Below are positions 1 to 4,960 of a stretch of 11,029 nt of DNA, one piece after another. Position 1 is the first letter of the stretch, and the number at the start of each line of letters is the position of its first letter. The notes under the pieces were generated by a model. It did no database searches, had not been told where the DNA came from, and was given only the letters and a program-made list of their open reading frames with translations. The stretch comes from Sulfurimonas sp. (GTDB lineage: Bacteria; Campylobacterota; Campylobacteria; Campylobacterales; Sulfurimonadaceae). The translations under genes and the position numbers were made by a program. The stretch covers positions 1 to 11,029 of the forward strand of contig NZ_JALOAN010000054.1 of NCBI RefSeq assembly GCF_023228785.1. Reading direction: 5' to 3'.

Positions 1-7
1 TAGCGTA

Positions 8-32
8 GATAAATGGACTTTGTTCATTTATC
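8..32. other. Hairpin downstream of the tRNA cluster
   Basis: Bases 8-18 and 22-32 can pair over 11 positions, with one G-T wobble and a three-base loop. The hairpin lies about a dozen bases past the 3' end of the tRNA-Arg gene in the direction of transcription. It could act as a terminator or a processing barrier for the tRNA transcript. No U-run follows it on the minus strand, so the terminator reading is weak, and the cluster could continue past the window edge. Confidence 0.35.
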
Positions 33-43
33 GTTCAAATAAA

Positions 44-120
44 TGGTACGCCCGATAGGATTCGAACCTATAACCCTCGGAGCCGAAATCCGAAACTCTA
101 TCCAGTTGAGCCACGGACGC
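44..120 (-). tRNA. tRNA-Arg(UCG)
   Basis: The reverse complement folds into a full cloverleaf of 77 bases. The acceptor arms are GCGTCCG and CGGGCGT, with G-T pairs at the end and at position 4. The D stem is GCTC/GAGT. The anticodon stem TCGGA/TCCGA holds the loop TTTCGGC, giving anticodon TCG, which reads CGA and possibly other CGN codons. The T stem is ATAGG/CCTAT with loop TTCGAAT. Discriminator A73 and the CCA end are encoded. It is the promoter-distal member of a three-tRNA cluster. Confidence 0.95.
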
Positions 121-164
121 AACTATTGTTTTATTATTTTACGAAGTTTTTATATTTATTATAG

Positions 165-242
165 TGGGGTGAGATACGGGATTCGAACCCGCGACCCCCG
201 GCACCACAAACCAGTGCTCTAACCAACTGAGCTAATCTCACC
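165..242 (-). tRNA. tRNA-His(GUG)
   Basis: The reverse complement folds with acceptor arms GTGAGAT/ATCTCAC, a D stem GCTC/GAGC, an anticodon stem CTGGT/GCCGG around the loop TTGTGGT (anticodon GTG), and a T stem GCGGG/CCCGT. The gene encodes an extra G at position -1 (base 242) opposite C73 (base 168). This is the identity element that histidyl-tRNA synthetase reads in bacteria and supports the His call independently of the anticodon. The CCA end is encoded. It is the middle gene of the cluster. Confidence 0.96.
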
Positions 243-263
243 ATAATTTCATAGACATAAAAG

Positions 264-341
264 TGGTCGGGGTGAAAGGACTCGAACCTTCGGCCCCCTG
301 GTCCCAAACCAGGTACTCTAACCATACTGAGCTACACCCCG
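264..341 (-). tRNA. tRNA-Pro(UGG)
   Basis: The reverse complement gives a 78-base cloverleaf with acceptor arms CGGGGTG/CACCCCG, a D stem GCTC/GAGT, an anticodon stem CCTGG/CCAGG around the loop TTTGGGA (anticodon TGG), and a T stem GAAGG/CCTTT with loop TTCGAGT. The C1-G72 first pair and A73 are the usual bacterial proline features. CCA is encoded. This gene is first in the cluster, about 45 bases from the -10 element of a strong promoter. Confidence 0.96.
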
Positions 342-385
342 ACACTTGTACATTAACCGAGCTAGTAGCTGATTAATGAGGCGAA

Positions 386-414
386 ATTATAGTCAATTAC
401 TTTTAAAATGTCAA
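386..414 (-). promoter_or_regulatory. Consensus sigma70-type promoter of the tRNA cluster
   Basis: On the minus strand TTGACA (414-409) is followed by a 17-base spacer and TATAAT (391-386), a perfect match to both consensus hexamers. The bases after the -10 read TTCGCCTC, a GC-containing discriminator of the kind found at growth-rate- and ppGpp-regulated stable-RNA promoters. Transcription should begin near 379, leaving a leader of roughly 38 bases before tRNA-Pro. The near-perfect -35 stands out because most promoters in this bacterial class have a poorly conserved -35. Confidence 0.9.
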
Positions 415-436
415 TGCTTTAATATCATTTCTTTTG

Positions 437-460
437 TATAATTTGTTTTTCTAGTATAAT
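437..460 (+). promoter_or_regulatory. Two tandem TATAAT elements upstream of the transporter gene
   Basis: TATAAT occurs at 437-442 and again at 455-460, 18 bases apart, in T-rich sequence, with no clear -35 for either. The second would start transcription near 467 and leave a leader of about 21 bases containing an AAGGGG ribosome-binding site (472-477) before the ATG at 488. T-rich upstream sequence with only a strong -10 is normal for sigma70 promoters of Campylobacterota. Which -10 is used cannot be decided from sequence. Confidence 0.65.
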
Positions 461-487
461 TGTCTGTTTTTAAGGGGTTTTTTACAT

Positions 488-1828
488 ATGAAGATAGCAA
501 GATTTAGTAGAATAGGGTTTATACTAGCAGCTTCGGGAAGTGCTGTTGGGCTTGGAAATATTTGGAAGTTTCCATATATTGCAGGTGAGAGTGGTGGTGG
601 AGCATTTGTTCTTATATACTTAGTAACAGTTTTACTCATTGGTTTTTCTATACTTATATCCGAGATGTTCATAGGTTATATTGGAAGAAAAGATGGAGTG
701 AGTTGTTTTGAATCCCTTGCACCAAAACATAAAAACCTCTGGAAACTCACCGGTTTTCAAAGCGTAACTGGGCTTTTGATTATGACCTTTTACTCTGTAG
801 TTATTGGTTGGATATTTAACTATATAGTAACTTCAGTCACTTCACTTCCAACATCTATACAAGAGGCTGAATCCACATTTACAACGATGCTTCACTCAAA
901 TATTTTAACTCAATTCTTTTATCATACTTTAACTTTTTTAATCATCACTTACATTTTAACAAAAGGCATCAAAGGTGGTATTCAAAGACTAAATCTGCTA
1001 CTGATGCCAACGCTTATGATTATCATTGTAGGAATGTTTGCTTACGCCACTACTCTTGATGCTTTCTCCCAGTCTGTAGAATTTATGTTTGCTCCAAATT
1101 GGGACAAGATTAATTCTAGAGTGTTTATAACCGCTATTGGTCATGCTTTTTTTACACTCTCTCTTGGTATGGGAGCAATTCTTACCTACTCTGCATCTAT
1201 GCCAAAAGATTCAAACCTTGTTCAAAATGCTCTTTGGATAACATTTTTAGACACTCTTATAGCAATTGTTGCAGGTTTGATGCTCTTTACATTTTTATAT
1301 GAGTATGGATCTAGTCCTGCGAAAGGTCCTGGCTTAGTCTTCATATCTTTACCTACTGTTTTTTACGAGATGGGGATCATTGGCAACTTCTTTGCAGTTT
1401 TGTTTTTTATATCTCTTGCTTTTGCAGGTTTGACTTCTGCTGTGTCTTTAGTAGAGCCTATGATAGAATACTTTATCGATAGGTTTAAATGGAGCAGATT
1501 GAAGGCTTCTATCTCCATGGGTCTGTTTTTTTATCTCTTTGGTATAGTTGCTATTTTGTCAAATGCGGATGCATACAAAGAGTTACTTAGCTTTGGAAGT
1601 AGAAACTTTTTTGACTGGATGGATTATATTACCGCTTCTATATTGTTACCTCTTGCTGGACTTATCATGGCTCTTTTTATTGGATATAGAGTAGAAAAAC
1701 AGAGAGTAGAATCTGTTTTAAAGCATCAGTTTGGAGCTGTAGCATTTAAAGTTTGGTACTTTTCACTTCGTTATATAACACCTGTTGCTATGATACTACT
1801 TTTACTTTCTTTGATGGAGATTATTTAA
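488..1828 (+). CDS. Sodium-dependent transporter, NSS (SLC6/LeuT) family
   Basis: This 446-residue inner-membrane protein belongs to the neurotransmitter:sodium symporter family, which in bacteria mainly imports amino acids with Na+. The family signature GSAVGLGNIWKFPY lies at residues 17-30 in the unwound first helix. N24 matches the Na1 ligand of LeuT. A second conserved stretch, FFTLSLGMGAILTY, matches the broken sixth helix, and FAGLTSAVSL in the eighth helix keeps the Thr-Ser pair that binds Na2. About 11 hydrophobic segments are visible, as in the shorter bacterial members (about 450 residues) rather than 12-helix LeuT. The ATG at 488 is chosen because it follows an AAGGGG site and gives the expected N-terminus. 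The substrate cannot be read from the sequence. The stop codon overlaps the next gene's start (TAATG). Confidence 0.93.
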   Translation: MKIARFSRIGFILAASGSAVGLGNIWKFPYIAGESGGGAFVLIYLVTVLLIGFSILISEMFIGYIGRKDGVSCFESLAPKHKNLWKLTGFQSVTGLLIMTFYSVVIGWIFNYIVTSVTSLPTSIQEAESTFTTMLHSNILTQFFYHTLTFLIITYILTKGIKGGIQRLNLLLMPTLMIIIVGMFAYATTLDAFSQSVEFMFAPNWDKINSRVFITAIGHAFFTLSLGMGAILTYSASMPKDSNLVQNALWITFLDTLIAIVAGLMLFTFLYEYGSSPAKGPGLVFISLPTVFYEMGIIGNFFAVLFFISLAFAGLTSAVSLVEPMIEYFIDRFKWSRLKASISMGLFFYLFGIVAILSNADAYKELLSFGSRNFFDWMDYITASILLPLAGLIMALFIGYRVEKQRVESVLKHQFGAVAFKVWYFSLRYITPVAMILLLLSLMEII

Positions 1829-2106
1829 TGCAAACCGATATTGAGCAAAAATGTAAACAGATTCTTATAGATGAGGGAATAGATGTGGCTTCTACAATTG
1901 ACTTTGAAGTAAATGAAAAAGTTCACACTCTTAGCTTTGCTTACATTATAGAGACATTTATGAGTGCATCCCAGGAGTCAAAACTTGTCTTTTATGAAGC
2001 TTTAAAAAAATCCGTAGACGCTAAAGACATGGGTGTAGATAGATTTTTTGAGGGAATGGGACAGCTTTTACTGATGACTCATCTATCCAAAAAAATTGAA
2101 CTTTAA
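1828..2106 (+). CDS. Uncharacterised small protein coupled to the transporter
   Basis: The predicted protein is 92 residues and I do not recognise its family. The start is placed at 1828, where ATG shares its A with the transporter's TAA stop, a standard translational-coupling arrangement; in-frame starts further upstream would lie inside the transporter gene. The protein has no signal peptide or membrane segment and only one cysteine, and it appears largely helical with many charged residues. A C-terminal stretch reads FFEGMGQLLLMTHLSKKIEL. The coupling suggests it is made together with the transporter, perhaps as a cytoplasmic accessory, but the sequence gives no biochemical clue. Codon use resembles that of its neighbours, which argues for a real gene. 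Confidence 0.8.
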   Translation: MQTDIEQKCKQILIDEGIDVASTIDFEVNEKVHTLSFAYIIETFMSASQESKLVFYEALKKSVDAKDMGVDRFFEGMGQLLLMTHLSKKIEL

Positions 2107-2121
2107 GATAAAGTATCTTAA
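2103..2121. other. Short perfect palindrome before the cyclase gene
   Basis: TTAAGATA and TATCTTAA pair perfectly over eight bases around a three-base AAG loop. The palindrome includes the stop codon of the 92-residue gene and covers the place where the -35 region of the 2143 promoter would fall. It may be a weak AT-rich terminator or a binding site for a dimeric regulator. It could also be chance in AT-rich DNA. Confidence 0.3.
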
Positions 2122-2129
2122 CTATTTGT

Positions 2130-2135
2130 TATAAT
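2130..2135 (+). promoter_or_regulatory. -10 element directly upstream of the diguanylate cyclase start
   Basis: A perfect TATAAT ends seven bases before the ATG at 2143, with TCGCGTT in between. RNA polymerase normally starts 6-8 bases past the -10, so the transcript would begin at or next to the A of the start codon. No purine-rich ribosome-binding site lies upstream of the ATG. Both facts point to a leaderless mRNA. No good -35 is seen. Confidence 0.65.
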
Positions 2136-2142
2136 TCGCGTT

Positions 2143-3762
2143 ATGCTTAAACTTACCAAATATATACTACTTGCTACCATTTTTTTAGTATCGGTATTCA
2201 CTTCTTTTTACTTTATAGATGTTTTTAATGAAAAAAATATGGAACTTCAAAAACAAATTCTTGTAAAGCAAGCTCAGACACATTTTAAAGATCAAGTAAA
2301 CACAAGAGTGTGGAATGCCAGCTATGGTGGAATTTATGCCATACCTAAAGAGGGTCAAAAACCAAACCCTTTTTTAAGAGACAATATCTTAAAAGTTGAT
2401 GAAAACCTTACTCTTATAAAAATAAATCCAGCATGGATGTCTAGGCAATTATCTGAGATCTCCCACATAGATGGTTTTCACTTTCGTATAACAAGTCTTA
2501 AACCAATTAATCCAGACAATAAAGCCACCCCTTTTGAAGAGAGAGCACTAAATCATTTTGAAAATACAAATGAAAAAGAGTACTACGAAATAGATGAAGA
2601 TTCTGAATTTAACTATATGGGAGCACTTTTTACAACTAACTACTGTCTTCCTTGTCATAAGCATCAAGGTTATTCACTCGGTGATGTTAGAGGTGGGATA
2701 AGCGTTAGTTTAGACTCTAAAGAGTACTTTGAAGTCACCTCATCTATAAAGACTAGAGTAATTTTATTGAAAATATTTGTAGTGGTTTTCTTATTTAGTA
2801 TATTTTTACTAATCTTCAAACAACTAAGATATAGTCAAAAACTAGAAGATGAAGTAAAGCGAAGAACAAAAGAGATAGAATCTACCAAACAGCTCTTACA
2901 AGAGATTATCGACACTGACTCTAGTTTTATGGTCCTTGCAGATGGTAAAGATGTCATATATGCTAATAAAACTGTACTTGATTTTACTGGTTATTCCTCT
3001 ATAGAAGAGTTTAAAAAGAACTACGAATATATGTCTGATTTGTTTGAGTATGTAGAAGGTAATAGCAACTTTATACAAACATATAATGATGGCATTCACT
3101 GGATAGAATATCTTGTAAAAGAACAAGATAGCAAAACACTAAAAGTTTGTATAGAAAAAAATGATAAGCATAGATATTTCAAACCTTATGCAAAAGAGAT
3201 AAAAACAGAGGATAAGATGCTCTATCTCATAACATTTGATGAAATAACTAAAGAATATGTCAAAATAAAAGAACTAGAGCATATGGCTTCTACAGATGCT
3301 TTGACAGGTCTTTTTAATAGAAATAAACTAAATGATGTTTTAGAAAAAGAGATAGCACTTTCGCGCACAATTTCCTCACCACTATGTGTAATCTTTTTAG
3401 ATATAGATCATTTTAAAGAAGTAAATGATACACATGGACATGGTGTAGGAGACAAGGTACTAATAGAGCTTGCAAACATCATAACTTCTTCTATCCGCAC
3501 AGGAGATATAGCTGCTAGATGGGGCGGTGAAGAGTTTATGATAACACTACAAGCTACATCTTTAGCTAACGCTTCTATACTTGGCGAAAAGTTAAGAGTT
3601 AAGGTAGAAGAGCATCTATTTGGGACTGTTGGCAAAATTACTATATCTCTTGGTATTACAGAGTATATAAACGGTGAGAGTGAAGAGTCATTTATAAAAA
3701 GAGTTGATGAAGCACTTTATGAGGCCAAAGAAGCAGGTAGAAATAAAGTCATTGTTAAGTAA
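2143..3762 (+). CDS. Membrane heme-sensor (DUF3365)-PAS-GGDEF diguanylate cyclase
   Basis: This 539-residue signalling protein should make cyclic di-GMP from two GTP. A membrane helix at about 7-27 is followed by a periplasmic DUF3365/Tll0287-like domain (about 35-195) with a c-type heme motif, C168-L-P-C171-H172, then the GY..GDVRGGISV signature of that family. A second helix (about 206-226) leads into a charged coiled coil (228-258), a PAS-like domain (about 250-365) and a GGDEF domain (381-539). The cyclase looks active: DALTGLFNR at 385-393, metal-binding FLDIDHF, and GGEEF at 461-465. It also has an RxxD product-inhibition site, R452-T-G-D455, five residues before GGEEF. The heme may sense redox state or a gas; the ligand is unknown. 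The ATG is kept because the signal-anchor helix begins immediately after it. Confidence 0.93.
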   Translation: MLKLTKYILLATIFLVSVFTSFYFIDVFNEKNMELQKQILVKQAQTHFKDQVNTRVWNASYGGIYAIPKEGQKPNPFLRDNILKVDENLTLIKINPAWMSRQLSEISHIDGFHFRITSLKPINPDNKATPFEERALNHFENTNEKEYYEIDEDSEFNYMGALFTTNYCLPCHKHQGYSLGDVRGGISVSLDSKEYFEVTSSIKTRVILLKIFVVVFLFSIFLLIFKQLRYSQKLEDEVKRRTKEIESTKQLLQEIIDTDSSFMVLADGKDVIYANKTVLDFTGYSSIEEFKKNYEYMSDLFEYVEGNSNFIQTYNDGIHWIEYLVKEQDSKTLKVCIEKNDKHRYFKPYAKEIKTEDKMLYLITFDEITKEYVKIKELEHMASTDALTGLFNRNKLNDVLEKEIALSRTISSPLCVIFLDIDHFKEVNDTHGHGVGDKVLIELANIITSSIRTGDIAARWGGEEFMITLQATSLANASILGEKLRVKVEEHLFGTVGKITISLGITEYINGESEESFIKRVDEALYEAKEAGRNKVIVK

Positions 3763-3768
3763 GCTATC

Positions 3769-3796
3769 TTACTAAAGGAGTTCGCTCCTTTAGTAA
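3769..3796. terminator. Strong hairpin between convergent genes
   Basis: TTACTAAAGGAG (3769-3780) and CTCCTTTAGTAA (3785-3796) form a perfect 12-bp stem closed by a TTCG loop, six bases after the cyclase stop codon. It lies between the convergent cyclase and thiG genes and could stop or stabilise transcripts from both sides. Neither strand has a clear U-run after the stem, so it is not a textbook intrinsic terminator. Its 5' arm can also pair with AGTAAG at 3758-3763, giving a competing smaller hairpin. Confidence 0.65.
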
Positions 3797-3824
3797 ATCG
3801 AACCTTCTGATTAATTTATAAACT

Positions 3825-3851
3825 AGATTCCGTGTCAAGCACGGAATGACG
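3825..3851 (+). repeat. Palindromic dispersed-type repeat, copy A
   Basis: The 27-base element has arms ATTCCGTG (3827-3834) and CACGGAAT (3840-3847) around the loop TCAAG, flanked by AG and GACG. It aligns end to end with the reverse complement of the element at 3880-3906: both begin AGAT, have T(C/T)AAG as loop and end ATGACG, while the stem arms differ but stay complementary. Short palindromes of this style occur as dispersed intergenic repeats in many bacterial genomes. Copy number in this genome cannot be seen here. Confidence 0.7.
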
Positions 3852-3858
3852 GGACACG

Positions 3859-3871
3859 CGTCATCCTGAAC
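3859..3871 (-). repeat. Half copy of the palindromic repeat
   Basis: CGTCATCCTGAAC here is identical to the first 13 bases of the full element at 3880-3906, repeated directly 21 bases apart. The second arm is missing; AAACAAAC follows instead. It is best read as a truncated copy left by deletion or by partial duplication of the neighbouring element. Confidence 0.65.
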
Positions 3872-3879
3872 AAACAAAC

Positions 3880-3906
3880 CGTCATCCTGAACTTAATTCA
3901 GGATCT
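3880..3906 (-). repeat. Palindromic dispersed-type repeat, copy B (inverted)
   Basis: Arms ATCCTGAA (3883-3890) and TTCAGGAT (3896-3903-level positions, second arm ending just before the final CT) enclose the loop CTTAA. Read on the minus strand the element has the same frame as copy A, AGAT, stem, TTAAG loop, stem, ATGACG, so copies A and B face each other. The conserved ends and the different but still paired stems are what link the two copies. It lies just past the 3' end of thiG. Confidence 0.7.
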
Positions 3907-3937
3907 ACCTTAATAATTGTTCAGAGCACCCAATTAA

Positions 3938-4717
3938 CTAAAACTGTATCATTCCATCTATTGGGCTTGATGCTGTTGCATATGGTCTCTTTGGGATTCT
4001 TCCAGAGAGATAGCTCATTCTTCCAGCTAATATGGAGTGCTTCATAGCCTCAGCCATTAGCATAGGGTTTTGAGCACACGCAATTGCAGAGTTAGTTAAA
4101 ACTCCATGAGCTCCAAGTTCCATCGCGTAAACTGCATCTGAAGCACAACCAATTCCTGCATCAACTATAACAGGAACATTAACCGCTTCACGGATAAATA
4201 CAATGTTGTAAGGGTTTTGAATACCAAGTCCAGATCCAATAGGAGCAGCAAGAGGCATAATAGCGTGAGCACCTGCATCTTCAAGTCTTTTTGCCATTAT
4301 TGGATCATCAGAAGTGTAAGCCATGATAGTAAAACCATCTTCGGCTAAAATTTTACAAGCTTTTATAGTCTCTAAAACATCAGGATATAGAGTCTTTTGT
4401 GTATCGCCTATAACTTCAAGCTTTATTAGATCTATACCTGTGGCCTCGCGAGTTAGTCTAAAAGTTGTAATAGCTTCCTCAGCTGTTACACACCCAGCAG
4501 AATTTGGTAGAAACTTTACATTTGTGCCAGCAAAGGTATCACGCAAGTTCTCTTTATCTGGATCTGTAATATTTAGGCGGCGAACTGCAACTGTGATAAG
4601 TTCACTCCCAGATGCAAGAGTCGCTAGTTTTGTAGTCTCAAAGTCTTTATACTTTCCACTTCCCACAATAAGGCGAGATCCTAGTTCATACTTTCCGATT
4701 TTTAAAATATTATCCAT
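3938..4717 (-). CDS. thiG: Thiazole synthase ThiG
   Basis: This 259-residue cytoplasmic enzyme builds the thiazole phosphate half of thiamine from 1-deoxy-xylulose 5-phosphate, dehydroglycine and the sulfur carried on ThiS thiocarboxylate. The (beta/alpha)8 barrel is full length for the family. The Schiff-base lysine is K99, in DLIKLEVIGD. Phosphate-binding loops GSGLGIQNP (161-169) and DAGIG (186-190) are present, as is the early signature VGSGKY. The start is fixed by an AAGGAA ribosome-binding site at 4724-4729, six bases from the ATG. No thiS, thiF or thiH lies within the window, so if the organism makes thiazole its partners are encoded elsewhere. The upstream spacer holds two tandem repeats, so thiG may be separated in expression from nnr. 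Confidence 0.97.
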   Translation of the reverse strand: MDNILKIGKYELGSRLIVGSGKYKDFETTKLATLASGSELITVAVRRLNITDPDKENLRDTFAGTNVKFLPNSAGCVTAEEAITTFRLTREATGIDLIKLEVIGDTQKTLYPDVLETIKACKILAEDGFTIMAYTSDDPIMAKRLEDAGAHAIMPLAAPIGSGLGIQNPYNIVFIREAVNVPVIVDAGIGCASDAVYAMELGAHGVLTNSAIACAQNPMLMAEAMKHSILAGRMSYLSGRIPKRPYATASSPIDGMIQF

Positions 4718-4745
4718 TATTATTTCCTTAGTTTTATTTCACTAT

Positions 4746-4751
4746 TTTATA
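4746..4751 (-). promoter_or_regulatory. Possible -10 element for thiG
   Basis: On the minus strand TATAAA (4751-4746) lies 28 bases before the thiG start, leaving room for a short leader that carries the AAGGAA ribosome-binding site. The element touches the edge of the first 94-bp repeat, so a -35 region would have to lie inside the repeat, where no good match is seen. The call rests on position and one hexamer only. Confidence 0.35.
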
Positions 4752-4844
4752 ACTGTCTCCCATGTTCCGCGTGGGAGTCCATATATACAACTGCAACTCA
4801 GATATATATGAGTTCCGACGCAGAGCGTTGGAACTAGAGGGTTT
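4751..4844. repeat. Tandem 94-bp hairpin repeat, copy 1
   Basis: This unit is followed directly by a second copy that differs at five positions (about 95% identity). Copy 1 folds as three consecutive hairpins. CTCCCATG/CGTGGGAG (4757-4764 with 4770-4777) has a five-base loop. CATATATA/TATATATG (4780-4787 with 4803-4810) has a 15-base loop. AGTTCCGACG/CGTTGGAACT (4811-4820 with 4826-4835) has the loop CAGAG. G-T wobbles occur in the outer two stems. It resembles dispersed non-coding intergenic repeats of the REP or MITE type. There is no open reading frame of interest inside it. Confidence 0.85.
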
Positions 4845-4938
4845 AACTGGCTCCCATGCTCCGCGTGGGAGTCCATATATACAACTGCAACTCAGATATA
4901 TATAAATTCCGACGCAGAGCGTTGGAACTAGAGAGTTT
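4845..4938. repeat. Tandem 94-bp hairpin repeat, copy 2
   Basis: This is the second unit, ending 22 bases past the nnr stop codon in the direction of nnr transcription. The first hairpin (4851-4858 with 4864-4871) and the third (4907-4914 with 4920-4927) are kept. Two G-to-A changes at 4904 and 4906 shorten the middle stem by one pair and the third stem by its outer two. The other differences are at 4850, 4859 and 4934. The structural wear in this copy suggests that copy 1 is closer to the ancestral form. Confidence 0.85.
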
Positions 4939-4960
4939 TAAATTTATAACATAGACTTTC

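Noticed and set aside
134..325. A 63-codon minus-strand open frame with a protein-like start
   Set aside because: It runs straight through the tRNA-His and tRNA-Pro genes; the translated motifs (GGRRFES, RGFES) are the T-arms of the tRNAs read as protein.
1753..1827. A longer N-terminus for the 92-residue protein
   Set aside because: The extra 25 codons lie inside the last helix of the transporter in another frame, and the TAATG junction gives a natural start.
4323..4811. A 162-codon plus-strand open frame
   Set aside because: It is antisense to thiG, which has full family motifs, and extends into the 94-bp repeat; no recognisable protein features or ribosome-binding site.
4751..4938. Possible CRISPR array from the tandem repeats
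   Set aside because: The units are 94 bp, adjoin each other directly with no variable spacers, only two are present, and no cas gene is nearby.
3825..4938. Repeats as ends of a transposon carrying thiG
   Set aside because: The repeats on the two sides of thiG are different families, no transposase is present, and thiG looks like an ordinary chromosomal gene.
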